From: Stentor coeruleus
Taxonomy: Eukaryota; Ciliophora; Heterotrichea; Heterotrichida; Stentoridae
Assembly (NCBI GenBank): GCA_001970955.1
Contig: MPUH01000413.1
Span: forward strand, 1 to 56,085
DNA length: 56,085 bases
Direction: 5' to 3'
Every line of letters starts with the position of its first letter. Within the stretch, counting starts at the first letter, position 1. Position numbers and translations under genes: made by a program. The notes beneath the pieces are model-generated. The model made no database searches, was not told the DNA's origin, and was given only the letters and a program-made list of their open reading frames with translations. This document shows, piece by piece, positions 11,801-22,109 of this stretch.

Positions 11801-12215
11801 TGACCGAAGGAGGATTTATTGTTTCTAAACTGCTCCAACTGAAGTTCACAGGATCAAATTTCCAGAAATCGTTTTTCATCCCCGTGCTAGTTTTCCCACC
11901 AAAAATGTAAAAATTTTCGTTTAAAGCACTTGTGAAACTCCCATAATAGATTCTTGAGGCTAAATAGATGTTACAAGGATGTAAATCTGAAGTTAACTGA
12001 ACATCTTCCCACATATTTATTGAGTTATAGTAAGCCCATGTATCGCTATAATATGATTTCCCTGAATAGCCTCCAAAGAGCAGGATCGTATCTATTGACG
12101 GATTGTATGATATACAGAGAGCTCCTCGTTGAGATGGAGGAGTTCTAACTGGTGGAATATAGATATTCCAAGAACTCACGAAGGCAACAATGTAATAGAT
12201 ATACAAAAAACGCAT
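8844..12215 (-). CDS. Kelch / GCC2-GCC3-like cysteine-rich / three-span membrane protein (one 15-nt intron)
   Basis: Two exons, 12215-11701 and 11685-8844, give 1118 residues. The start is the ATG at 12215; the codon further upstream is TTG. A signal peptide follows (MRFLYIYYIVAFVSSW). Kelch repeats fill about residues 30-480 (LLFGGYSG, YIFGGKTS, YVFGGKTSE and others). A cysteine-rich domain has the CPxGTY and CPEGTF motifs of GCC2/GCC3 modules. It is followed by a membrane span (ISFIYILTVIGFSLLLIT), a second span (GGFFSLVFLVIAIIFVG), a Cys-containing domain and a third span (VLILISGILGSVFGIMGAIA). The tail is charged. It is colinear with the partial gene at 1-2153. Splicing turns the stop-broken frame into ...KNDFYILFMSTLEW. 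It is probably a surface receptor or adhesin; the ligand is unknown. Confidence 0.85.
11686..11700 (-). other. 15-nt intron
   Basis: Sense-strand sequence GTAAAAAATATTTAG. Removing it joins two kelch-coding frames that the paralog shows as continuous. It has GT-AG ends and T9-A10, as do the other four introns in the window. Confidence 0.9.
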
Positions 12216-13739
12216 AATAAAAAACAATTAGAAATTAAATGGCAATGGTGTTATGCAATAAAACTTGATTATTATATAAAATATTGTTTTATTATTGTTA
12301 GAAGTTTCAAAGTGTATAAAAGCTGTGAATAGNCTTGATTATTATATAAAATATTGTTTTATTATTGTTAGAAGTTTCAAAGTGTATAAAAGCTGTGAAT
12401 AGAAACTCGAAATATTACTTTAATTTTAGCTAATATTATTATCATAGAGGAAAATAAGCTCAAAAAGTTTATTATATTCAAAATATCAATTAATATAGAA
12501 TATTGTCAAAATTCTAAGGTATCACATTGATATTCATGAAGATTTTGAATTTTTCGCAATCGAATTTTTTTCAGTTTTTTTTCAAGTTAAACTGAGTGAG
12601 GCAACTGCTTCCCTTATATAAAGAGAATTATTGGGATTAGGAATGAAATTATGATAAGGAAATATATGCACATTTGATTGATTTGCGATGTTTTGCAAAA
12701 TCTTCAAGTTCTGAGAAGGGTTGTTGAAATTTTTTAAGACTTTATATACAGCAAGATTTTAACTTAAATTTTTGTATTTGTATACTTGAGCAATGCTACT
12801 AAGTCTAAAATTGCAATTGTAGTAATATTCTAAATGAATTCTTAGAAGACTTATGCTTATAAGACTTAATAGGGTAGATAAAGATTTAAGTGATGGAAAC
12901 TCTGAAGTTATTGATTTTCTTTTGCATATAGTAATTTTAGTTAGGGGCGGAGAGAAAAACTTTTACTTATGGGATTTTATTAGCTATAAACCTCCACAAA
13001 ATAAATTAAGTTAATGATATTGAATATATTTACTACCATGTTGATTTTATATGCAAATCGATATGGTGGGAAATCAAAATTAAGCATAAATTTTTCAAAT
13101 TTTGGAGTTTTTTGATTGCTATAATGCACTCAATGACTATAAATTTACATAATTTTCTCTTATAAAAATATATAACTTAGAAATTTTTAACATAAAATAC
13201 TTAATATCTTATAAGCCCAATGAATAATTATGCATTAAGAATGCAAACCTTATCTCAAATTCATCAAGAACAAAATTTCTAAAAAGTTTAAATAAATATG
13301 TTGATAATCTTATAAGCATATCAATATTAAGAAATATACCTTAACTAAATTAAAGAATTTGATATTTTTCTTCTGCATCGAATATTTCCTTTTCCATCGA
13401 TTTCTCACTAAAATTCCTAGAAATCGTTTTTAAATTAAAAATAATTTATCACGATCTAGTGAGCGCACTACAAATAAGCGTAAGTCTGTTTTGGATTGTT
13501 AGTTTTTATAATAAATACTGAAATTGTCAAATATCATTTATAGATTTTTTTTTACTTGATTGATAATAGATAAGTATTTTATGGGTTTAGTGGTTGCAGA
13601 AATTTTTTTGATTCTTGGGCTGCTGGTCTAAAAGGCTTCTTATCAGGATATTTGATAGGGCCACCTAATCCCTTACCTTAAGAGAAAAAGTATAATTTTA
13701 TCACTGAATTCTTAAACAAGTCAGAGGTGAGTTAGAGAT
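12216..13739. other. Intergenic, about 1.5 kb, with an assembly scar
   Basis: AT-rich. It holds the presumed kelch promoter next to 12215 and a 69-nt duplication around N at 12333. Short frames around 12600-12760 (-) and 13577-13683 (+) read protein-like for 30-60 codons. They lack starts and I could not tie them to any family. Confidence 0.5.
12264..12402. other. 69-nt duplication around N at 12333 (assembly scar)
   Basis: Bases 12264-12332 are repeated at 12334-12402, separated by one N. The repeat lies upstream of the kelch gene and damages no coding sequence. Confidence 0.9.
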
Positions 13740-14172
13740 ATTCTAAAATCTTTACAGGCTCAGGCTGATTTCTGAAAATGTGAGCTTCATCTTTAATCAT
13801 TCTTATATGCTGACACCATATTTCCGAACAATTGCTTTTAAGTCCCATATATTTTTCCAACAAGCATTAAAATTACTCATTAAAAACACTTACAAAACTT
13901 CTATAAATAAATTCTTGAAGCAGAATAGATGCTACAAGGTATGAATCTGAAGTTGGGATAATATCCTCCCTTATCCTATTTTTATATTGTAAACACATGC
14001 ATCACTGTAATATATTTTCCCTGAATATCCTCCGAAAGCTAGAATTGTTTCTAATGAGGGATATATGATAAACAGATACCTCTATGTACAAATGGAGGAG
14101 TTTTGGTCACCGGAATATAAATATTTTGAGATTATACAAATACAATAAGGTAGTGAAAATACAAAAACGCAT
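13740..14172 (-). pseudogene. Decayed 5' fragment of a kelch surface-protein gene
   Basis: On the minus strand, this stretch aligns by eye with the 5' part of the kelch gene at 8844-12215, from the signal-peptide ATG (14172; the real gene has ATGCGT at 12215) through the first kelch blades. Recognisable remnants include FGGYSGKIYYSD, against FGGYSGKSYYSD in the intact gene. There is also a homologous run around the 'TTCTTGA(G/A)GC...AATAGATG(T/C)TACAAGG' block. Frameshifts and in-frame stops occur throughout and the rest of the gene is missing. It is a partial duplicate lying just upstream of its intact relative. Confidence 0.75.
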
Positions 14173-14735
14173 AATAAAAATTAGATTAAGATTATATTGA
14201 AAAAATATTAGAAATATATAATAATAAGCTTAAAAAAAGCTAAAATTTTATGAGGAAAGAATAATTTTGTGTTTTTGATTCACTTATTATATAAGATAAG
14301 TTTTAAAGTAAATAATTGTGAAATTTTATGAGTTAAAAGAATGTGATTTTATAGTTTAATCATTGATTTGTATTGATATTGCGAAACTTTAAGCTACAGC
14401 ATAATTTTAAAGCAAAAATTTTAGATTTAATAAACAGAAAAATTATAATATAAGATAAAAAGGAAAATATATCCACAGAAACCATATGCCCCATCATCAC
14501 ACAATTCAAAATTAACATAATTTTACAGCATTTGAATATATTTATAATCCAAAAAACCTATTTTCTAGCAATTCATCTTAAAAGCTCTTCACAAATTTCA
14601 AATTTTTGCCAATAAAGGCACGTTCTAACTTGTAAAAAAACTCAACATTCCTAACATAAAAAATTCTATGCACATTCTTATCATTATCAAATATAAAAAT
14701 CCATAAAATTTTTTGGTAAAATTATAATAATAACC
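14173..14735. other. Intergenic, about 0.56 kb
   Basis: AT-rich spacer. The last 250 nt before the MORN gene are rich in C relative to G on the plus strand, the pattern seen upstream of other starts here. Nothing else is recognised. Confidence 0.5.
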
Positions 14736-15812
14736 ATGGGGACAAACTGCTCCTGTATATGCGCTCAACCAGCTGAAGCAAAATTTCAAGTAGATGAAGC
14801 TCGAAGAGAAAAAGTGAATATAAAAGCAATAGAAAACGTAAAACCATTTCGAACTCGTAAGAAAAAGAAAAAAAAACATAATCTTCAAGAACTTGCAGTT
14901 GAACTTTTAATCCCATCTCTATCAAGAACTTATATGGTAAAAAGGTTTTTCGAAGCTGCTCGGTTATTGAAGAAATTCAGACTATCCCATAGACTTACTT
15001 TCAGACCTTTGCCAACAAGGCCAGAGATAGAAAAAATCGAAAGCAATTTAGCTCCATACTCAGTAAAAAGTATATGTTCTATGAACTTAAAATTCATCCC
15101 AACTGTAGAACTTGCGGAAGGAGGGTATTATGAAGGTCAATGGGATGTACATCAACAAATACAAGAAGGGTCAGGGGTGATTATATACCCAGATCATTCA
15201 AAATATATTGGGTACTTCCATGATGGGAAACGTAATATTCAAGGAAGGCATATCAAAATGGATGGGGATATATATGAAGGTGAATACAATGATGATCGTA
15301 TGCAAGGAAAAGGAGTTTTACTAAGAAACAATGGGATGATTTACACTGGGGATTTTGAAAAAAATCTTGAAAGTGGGCATGGGATAATCGAGCAGTTTGG
15401 TAAAATTCTTTATGTTGGAGACTTTCTTAATGGTATGAAGCATGGTAAAGGTAAACTTACAATGCATGATGGGAATATATTTGAAGGAGAATTCAAATGT
15501 AATATTATGGATGGGCATGGGAAATATAATTGGACTGATGGAAAAGAGTATAATGGTCAATGGAAAAATAATAAACCAAATGGAGAAGGGACTTATATTT
15601 GGCCTGATGGGAGAAAATATTATGGTTATTATAATGAAGGTATGAGACATGGATATGGAGAATTTATTTGGCCTGATGGAAGAGAATATAAAGGTTCTTG
15701 GATTAAAGGGAAAATGCATGGAGAAGGATTTTATTCATTTGATGACAACTCGGGAATTAGACAAAGTTTAAAGTCTTCATGGGTAAATGGTAAAAGAGAA
15801 AAATGGTTGTGA
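14736..15812 (+). CDS. MORN-repeat protein with N-terminal acylation signature
   Basis: The product has 358 residues. It begins MGTNCSCIC: Gly2 with a small or polar residue at position 6 fits an N-myristoylation site, and Cys5, Cys7 and Cys9 are candidate palmitoylation sites, so a membrane-anchored protein is likely. A basic stretch (RTRKKKKKKH, about residues 46-55) follows. From about residue 128 to 335 there are nine MORN repeats, with cores such as YEGQW, YEGEY, YTGDF, FEGEF, YNGQW and YKGSW, each followed by a GxG motif. MORN proteins act at membrane-cytoskeleton junctions and often bind phosphoinositides or scaffold enzymes. In ciliates many belong to the cortex or basal-body apparatus. 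The exact role is not visible. The frame is intact and ends with TGA. Confidence 0.9.
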   Translation: MGTNCSCICAQPAEAKFQVDEARREKVNIKAIENVKPFRTRKKKKKKHNLQELAVELLIPSLSRTYMVKRFFEAARLLKKFRLSHRLTFRPLPTRPEIEKIESNLAPYSVKSICSMNLKFIPTVELAEGGYYEGQWDVHQQIQEGSGVIIYPDHSKYIGYFHDGKRNIQGRHIKMDGDIYEGEYNDDRMQGKGVLLRNNGMIYTGDFEKNLESGHGIIEQFGKILYVGDFLNGMKHGKGKLTMHDGNIFEGEFKCNIMDGHGKYNWTDGKEYNGQWKNNKPNGEGTYIWPDGRKYYGYYNEGMRHGYGEFIWPDGREYKGSWIKGKMHGEGFYSFDDNSGIRQSLKSSWVNGKREKWL

Positions 15813-16098
15813 AAATATGTTGGGTTTGGTATAAGTGAAATTATTTTGTAAGCTAAGATATAAGTTTTTTGCTTTTATAATATTTTTTTTTAGATTTAAT
15901 AACCCCTAGTGTTTAAAATACTTAAAATTACAACAAAAATTTTACCCAAAAAATCCAATATAAAAATTACTTAAAATCCTACACAAAAAGTCATCTTAAA
16001 ACACAACTTTTCTATTAAATAAATCTTCTTTAATCATCTTCCCCAATATTTTCATACAAAAAAGCCTATTTGACTAAACTAATTTTATTTTTAAAATC

Positions 16099-16530
16099 TT
16101 AATCAAACTTTCTTAAAGAATTTTTCTTATGATACTCCCATAGTATTTTGTTATTAAGACCTCTATCTTTATATTTGATTTCACAATATTCTAAAAACTG
16201 GCTAAATTTATAGTAATGATAAGCAGCAGCACATGGCATAGGTATAAAAGCAATAGGAAAGAATAAGGCTTTAATATTTTTTTTATATGTCAAAACCAAA
16301 GTTCCTGCTATAGCTGCTGAAAAACCTAGACCTGTATAAAAGCACTTATCTGCAAAATTCTTTTTGAAGTAATTAAGAGTTATTATATCGTCACGATCAA
16401 TCATGTGTTTCTTGTTGTCAGGATAGTCTGAAAATGTATCTATGTTGTCTTCTAAGAATCTTAAGGTTTTATGTCTAGAATTCATGTTTTCATCATAGAG
16501 TTTTGTTTTTTGAGTCCTTGATCCTGCCAT
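16099..16530 (-). CDS. Small two-span membrane protein, function unknown
   Basis: A 143-residue product. The N-terminus is polar and charged (about 60 residues). Two hydrophobic segments follow, about residues 63-82 (FYTGLGFSAAIAGTLVLTY) and 88-106 (ALFFPIAFIPMPCAAAYHYY), separated by a short lysine-containing loop that suggests a hairpin. The C-terminus is basic. The size and hairpin recall small mitochondrial or ER membrane proteins, but I recognise no family. The upstream flank (16531-16870) is G-rich on the plus strand, so C-rich on the coding strand, which supports a real gene in this orientation. Confidence 0.7.
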   Translation of the reverse strand: MAGSRTQKTKLYDENMNSRHKTLRFLEDNIDTFSDYPDNKKHMIDRDDIITLNYFKKNFADKCFYTGLGFSAAIAGTLVLTYKKNIKALFFPIAFIPMPCAAAYHYYKFSQFLEYCEIKYKDRGLNNKILWEYHKKNSLRKFD

Positions 16531-17263
16531 TAAAGTTTATAGTTTTTTGAGATTATTAGTTAATATGGGATTGGCTTTATAAAGGATTAAGTGCTTTTAA
16601 TGAGGTTTTTTGTGAGGTTTTAGGTTTAGATAGGATTTTTAGGTGTTTAAAGGTTGAGAAATTTAAAAGATAATTTTTAGGGTTGAAAAGTTGTAAAATG
16701 GAGGAAGGTAAATTATTTAGAGGATGGGATGGAAGGTTTGGGTTTTGATGAGGAAAACCTTGGTTTATGATGATTTTTATTGGATATTTGACTAAATTTT
16801 GCGATTAGGATATTGTGCTTTGATAAAATAAGATGTTTTAAGAAAATGGAATATATGAAAATATTTTTACTATTCGGTATATTTAAAACATATCAAAAAA
16901 GTTAATAATTTTTTCACAATTCAACTTTTACAGTTTTATTATTCATACTTACACGCTTTAGTTTTAATTGTATATTTATAATATCTTTACTATCTATAAA
17001 TCAGCATATCAATTAAAAAACTTGCCAAAAGTCATCAATTTCATTAAGCGCATCAAAAAAATTCAAGTATAAAATCAAAGTTTACATAAACCTTTTAACA
17101 AAACCAAAAATCCTTCCTTAAACCCTACACAAAAGTCCCTTAAAATCCCTAATATTTCTAAGTTTGCCTAAAAAACTTAAAACCATAAACATTCAATATT
17201 CTATAAAAAACTATATATCATCAATAACAAAATTATAACTTATATTGTATTTAGCCTATAAAT
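16531..17263. other. Divergent intergenic region with a base-skew switch
   Basis: It lies between the divergent genes starting at 16530 (-) and 17264 (+). The left half is G-rich and nearly lacks C on the plus strand. The right half, from about 17030, is C-rich and poor in G. The skew flips near 16870, so each gene has C over G on its own coding strand. It probably contains two promoters. Confidence 0.6.
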
Positions 17264-18754
17264 ATGCAAAATTATACGTCAATTTTCAGCCTTGAAAATA
17301 TCCGATGCTATAAAAATTGTAAAAACCCAATATCCTCATATTGTTCTTGTAATAAACAAAGCATCTACATGTGTAGCATTCATGAAGCTAATCATTGGAT
17401 GGATCCAGGTGCTCATAAACTAGAAAAAGCATTTATTGATATGCCTCAAGAATCTAAAGAAAACAGTCTAAAAATGTTGTCAGAAAAAATTCTTGAGATA
17501 AGGAATATAAAAGATAAGTACTCAGAAGCGCTTTCTTTGATTGTAAGCAAAATTGAAGAAAGCAGTTTTAAAATTTTCTTTGAACTGAATAGAAACTTGG
17601 AAAAATTAGAAAAAGCCCAACTGTGTCTAAGAAAAAATACTAAAATATTTCATAGGTTTGTTAAAGAAATTGATGATTTGAAACTTGTTAATGTTTATAT
17701 TGAAAACTTTTCCACTGATACGATTTTAACTCCAATACAGACTTTTTTTAACAGGATTTCAGATAATCTTAGTATAGATTGTATGGAAACATATAATAGT
17801 AGTTTAAGAATGCAACAATCAAGACCAGTTAGTCTTCCATGTGTTTTAGCATTTTCTCAATATGCTTTTTTAGACCAAAAAATACAGTTTTTAAAAGATT
17901 TTGGTCTTGCAGTCAAAGAAAAAAAACCAATCACGCATCTGAGCCTGAGTCCAGACGGTAAATTTGCAGTCAGTTGCGAAGAAAGTGGGATGGTAAAAAT
18001 CTGGGACATATCGTCTAAAGCAAAAATTGTTGAAATCCCAGCCCACAAGGGTCAAATTTATTGTCTAGAAATGACAAAAGATTCTCTTTTCGCTATAACA
18101 GCAGGACTAGACAGTATAATAAAAGTTTGGAGCTTAGAAAGTCGTCGTCATCAAGCAGATCTCATAAGCCACACTGCTCGTATAAGTTGTACAGTTCAAT
18201 TTTGTAATAAACTTCTAGTCTCTGGAGGCTGGGATGGTACAATCTGTATATGGGATCTTGGAACTTTTAAATTAAAAAGCCAAATCAGAAACGCTCATAG
18301 AACAACAATTTATGGTAGTATCACAACATTATCAATAACTAAAGGTGATAATTTAGCTAGTGGGGATATTGACGGAACTATAAAAATCTGGAATTTATCT
18401 TCATTAATAAAAATCCATGAATTCAAAGCTCATTCAGTATCTGTGAAATTTTTACAAGTGACGAAAAATTTTACATATCTTGTATCGGCAGGACAAGATA
18501 AAGTTATAAAAATTTGGAATCTTAATAATATGATACCTGAAGTTACGTTAAAAGGACATAAAAAAAATATATTGTCAATGATGATTTCGAATAATGACTT
18601 GCTTATAGCATCTATAAGTGAAGAAGCAAAGATTTATATATGGAATATACAAGAAAAAAGGAAACATGGTAAGATTAAAAGCCATAGGGATATAGAGAAT
18701 TGGCTTGGGGTGTTCCCGGATATAGAATGTTATTCTAAGTTTCTTAAAGGATAA
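17264..18754 (+). CDS. B-box zinc finger / WD40-repeat protein
   Basis: A 496-residue product. The N-terminus has a B-box-like zinc-binding pattern with Cys15, Cys19, Cys27, Cys29, Cys37, His40, His44 and His51. A predicted coiled-coil stretch follows (about residues 65-135, rich in Lys and Glu), then WD40 repeats from about residue 225. Six repeats end in WD-type signatures: VKIWDIS, IKVWSLE, ICIWDLG, IKIWNLS, IKIWNLN and IYIWNIQ. The order B-box, coil, WD40 resembles ciliate TRIM-like scaffold proteins, but no RING is present. It probably scaffolds a complex; partners are unknown. Its stop lies only 16 nt from the stop of the convergent BMS1 gene. Confidence 0.88.
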   Translation: MQNYTSIFSLENIRCYKNCKNPISSYCSCNKQSIYMCSIHEANHWMDPGAHKLEKAFIDMPQESKENSLKMLSEKILEIRNIKDKYSEALSLIVSKIEESSFKIFFELNRNLEKLEKAQLCLRKNTKIFHRFVKEIDDLKLVNVYIENFSTDTILTPIQTFFNRISDNLSIDCMETYNSSLRMQQSRPVSLPCVLAFSQYAFLDQKIQFLKDFGLAVKEKKPITHLSLSPDGKFAVSCEESGMVKIWDISSKAKIVEIPAHKGQIYCLEMTKDSLFAITAGLDSIIKVWSLESRRHQADLISHTARISCTVQFCNKLLVSGGWDGTICIWDLGTFKLKSQIRNAHRTTIYGSITTLSITKGDNLASGDIDGTIKIWNLSSLIKIHEFKAHSVSVKFLQVTKNFTYLVSAGQDKVIKIWNLNNMIPEVTLKGHKKNILSMMISNNDLLIASISEEAKIYIWNIQEKRKHGKIKSHRDIENWLGVFPDIECYSKFLKG

Positions 18755-18770
18755 TATGGTTTATTATCTA

Positions 18771-21382
18771 TTATTGTGACTTGTGTCTTTTGCCTTTGAT
18801 TATACGTTCTTTTATTTTTCTTTTTAAAGTGATTTTAGATTTTTCTTCATCGATTTTCTGCTTTTTCACTATGACTTCTTGTCTTTTATCTTCTTTTTCT
18901 TTATCTTTTTTCCCTCTGATGTTTTTTACTGTACCTAATCTTTGAAGGAAAAAGGCGATTTTTTTCTCCCGATCGTTCATCAGCGCTTTGAGGTTTTTGT
19001 CTTGTTTTTCTGACTTTTGTTCTTTTTTAGGTTTGGATTTGTATGGCAGGGCTTCTTCAAGTTTTTTAGGGATTTTTAAAGACCCGAAAGATTTTGATTG
19101 TCGGATAATTGGGATATAGTTTGAATCAGGATTATTTTCTATATTTAGACCTAAGTCTTTTTTAAGTTCATTTGCACTTTTAAGTAGTCTTTGTTGTGAA
19201 TAATTTATAAGAGGGTTATAGTATTTTTCTGGTTTGACTGGATAGTATGTTCTTAGGAAAATAATATCACTCATTAGAATTTTATCTTCAAATGTTGCCC
19301 TATAGGTACCTTCTGGCCCAATCCCATCTCTTGCTGGTTTTTTTACCATACCCCTAATGCCGGAGACTGTTTTTATTTTTGCCCCTAAAAACTTTGCCAC
19401 TTCTAACTGGGAACTAAACATGCCTTTAACATAAGCTGTATTTTTGAAAATCTGATAAGGTTCGCCAATAAGTTTAAGTTTTTTTTGTACAATAAAATTA
19501 TGACTAAGTTCTAAAACCGTGCCAGTTGCAGAAACCCTAAACTCAAGTGTATTAATATTTGAAATCGCTAAAAACGGTGTATTTACTGGGACAAAAGGTC
19601 CGAAAAATATCATCCCACAAAAATTGTATTTAGGTGTATATTTTAACATCCTCATACGTGATGTACTAGGGTCTTCAGTACAAAGCATAGGCATAGTTTG
19701 AAACCTTTGCCAACCAACAGAAACAACAAGAGGGTCTTGGTTTTTAAGAACTTTTTTATTCCATCTATGAGCTTTAACCCTTCCTCTTATAAATCCTAAA
19801 GTGTTTTCCATGGCTTTAATTCCACAAAGAATCATAGGTTTATCTGGGGTTATACTAGAAAATATTTCTTCATCAATACCGATAATATCAATTTTAACAT
19901 ATGTCCCTGGTTTAACCCCTGCTTTATCAAATTTCTGAGTTTGTATATCTGTAATTTCCTGCTCCTGAGGTTTTTGTTCTTCTTCTTCATCTATAAGCCC
20001 ACTACCGGCCATGAATCTGTTTTTTATGCAGTTGACATATGAGTCTATATCATGAAATTTTGCCACATAACGAGTTTTAAAGGTATCCTGAGCATTTTTT
20101 GATAAAACCTTACGACCTGGCTGGTTAGTTTTCCCATATACTAAAGTTTCAATATTAGTCATCATGGTATCTTGGATCAAATATTCTTGTTCAGGCCCTT
20201 TCGGTAATTTCCCCTTAAGTTCTTCAACCACACTAGTCAAATCCAACTTCTCCTGTTCCCTTTGTGTGTTTTTATCTATAACAATTGTACTTTCTGGAAG
20301 AACTGCAAACTCATCCTCTAAAGCATCAAAATCCCCTACTTCCTCTTGTAGCCTTCTGACCATTTTTTGCCCTTCTGTAAACTCTTCCTCATTCTCCCCT
20401 TCATGCTTAGAAAACATTACATATCTATCAGGTAAATTCAAATACCCAGTTGACTCATCATATTTAAGCATTCCAACATTAGATGATGGAGCATATAAAG
20501 CTTTTTCTTTTTGCTTCAAAGTTCTATGAGTTTTTTTTTTCNTTTAGAAAACATTACATATCTATCAGGTAAATTCAAATACCCAGTTGACTCATCATAT
20601 TTAAGCATTCCAATATTAGATGATGGAGCATATAAAGCTTTTTCTTTTTGCTTCAAAGTTCTATGAGTTTTTTTTTTCTTTGCTTCTTGTAAAGCTGGTA
20701 TTGGGTCATTTTGTTCTTCAATAGATGAAAGCTGATAATCTCCATATCCTGGAATAAAAAATATTTTCTCATTACTTGGACAACCTCTTATATATCCATA
20801 GAAAGAGCTTAAAGTTAAATCGTTTTTATATTCAAAACGATCAGCTAAGATATAAGAATGATCATTTCGCCATATCATGTTTTTCCATTTAAGTACTGAT
20901 ATAAACCTTGCTAGGTTATGGATTTCATTATCTGTGTAATAATCGTTTTTAAGGCCAGAGATATGAAAAAGCTTAGCACCATTGTAGGCTTCAGTCCAAA
21001 ACCGTTTTTTCATTTGTTTTTTGATTTTTCTTAAGGCTTTGTTTTCTTTGAATTGATCTAAATGGGTTAGAATACCCATAACACAAGGTAAGCCATGATT
21101 CTGCATGATACTTATAAACTCAAAAGTCTCAAGTTCAAAACCAACACTAGCGTCTATGAGAAGTAAAGCTAAATCAGCTACTTTACCCATATCGATCATA
21201 GAGTTTATATCATTTGGACACTCATAAAAACATAAGCGAAGATTACGATTTGCCCTTATAATAATTGGTCCATGAACATCTGTGAGTCTTTGACGTGTGT
21301 AATGGCGGACTAAAGACTTAATAAGCGTGGTTTTGCCTGAGTTTTTTGGCCCTTGCACTACTACAACGTAAGGTGCTTCCAT
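18771..21382 (-). CDS. BMS1: Ribosome biogenesis GTPase BMS1
   Basis: After collapsing the 135-nt duplication around N at 20542 the gene encodes 824 residues. The N-terminal GTPase domain has the P-loop GPKNSGKT (residues 11-18), the family-typical ECPNDINSMID and LLLIDASVGFE segments, THLDQFK in place of a classic NKxD, and RFWTEAYNGAKLF. The C-terminal half is the BMS1/TSR1 domain (ILCGIKAMENTLGFIRGR, VGWQRFQTMPML, FGPFVPVNTPFL). It ends in a very basic tail. BMS1 is a nucleolar GTPase of the small-subunit processome that delivers RCL1 to pre-rRNA during 40S assembly. The protein is shorter than yeast or human BMS1: the usual basic N-terminal extension of about 60-80 residues is absent, with an in-frame stop just before the ATG at 21382, and the acidic linker is reduced. 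The two copies of the duplicated stretch differ at one base (Val/Ile). Confidence 0.93.
20407..20678. other. 135-nt duplication around N at 20542 (assembly scar inside BMS1)
   Basis: Bases 20407-20541 recur at 20544-20678 with one difference (C at 20477, T at 20614). The offset of 137 breaks the BMS1 frame, and removing one copy restores it. The mismatch may be an allelic difference or a read error. Confidence 0.9.
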
Positions 21383-22109
21383 AATATATTATTAAAATGA
21401 GAAAAAGTTATTTTAGAATATATGAGAATTAGATGAAATAAAAAGTTTTTTTAAGATAAAAGTTGAAGGATTTTAATAGAAAATTTGGAGTTAGAATGGG
21501 TTTTTTTGAGGTAGGGAGAATGCTTGTGTTTTTTTGAGCTCGTTTTGAGATTTTTCTAAAGGTTTTCTAGTGAGGTAGGGAGAATGCTTGTGTTTTTTTG
21601 AGCTCGTTTTGAGATTTTTCAGAAGGTTTTCTAGTAATATATATAAATTAGATATTGGGTATTATGGTTTATGAGTTTTGTGAGAAATTTATAAATGAAA
21701 AAGTTTTAGAATTGCAATGAAATTATTTGAATTTTAGTAAATTATTATGTTATTTATGTAATAGTGATATTTTTCTTACTTAAAATTGATGATTTTTATT
21801 GTAGTTATATTGATTAATATGCTTAGTCTCAATATAGGAAGTTTTACAAATATGCATTTAGGGTTTATTTTCCCTTTCTTTTAAATGATTAAATTTATTA
21901 TATATTTCGCCTATGTTCAGCCATGCTAAACAAATGGATGTTTCATCATGAAATTTTATAAATTCAAATACTTTAAATTAAACTTCAATACTTAAAGCCA
22001 ACTAACTCTAGTCAAAATAATAGTGATACTTTATTAACTATGCATTTCATAATGAGTATTTAAATTATAGCCTATAATATTTTCTTGTGTACCGTATATG
22101 GAAATGAAT
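21383..22109. other. Intergenic, BMS1 upstream region with a tandem duplication
   Basis: G-rich on the plus strand for about 270 nt next to the BMS1 start, matching the skew seen upstream of other genes. It contains a 64-nt tandem duplication at 21508-21635. The remainder is AT-rich with no recognisable feature. Confidence 0.55.
21508..21635. repeat. Tandem duplication, 2 x 64 nt
   Basis: Two adjacent 64-nt copies beginning GAGGTAGGGAGAATG differ by two bases (TTTTCTAAAG against TTTTCAGAAG). No N separates them. The 64-nt period equals the overlap length at several N gaps, but the divergence between copies allows a genuine duplication. Confidence 0.85.

Noticed and set aside
13577..13683. 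Plus-strand 34-codon protein-like stretch
   Set aside because: It is short, lacks a start, is bounded by TAA on both sides and adjoins the antisense kelch relic; it could be chance.
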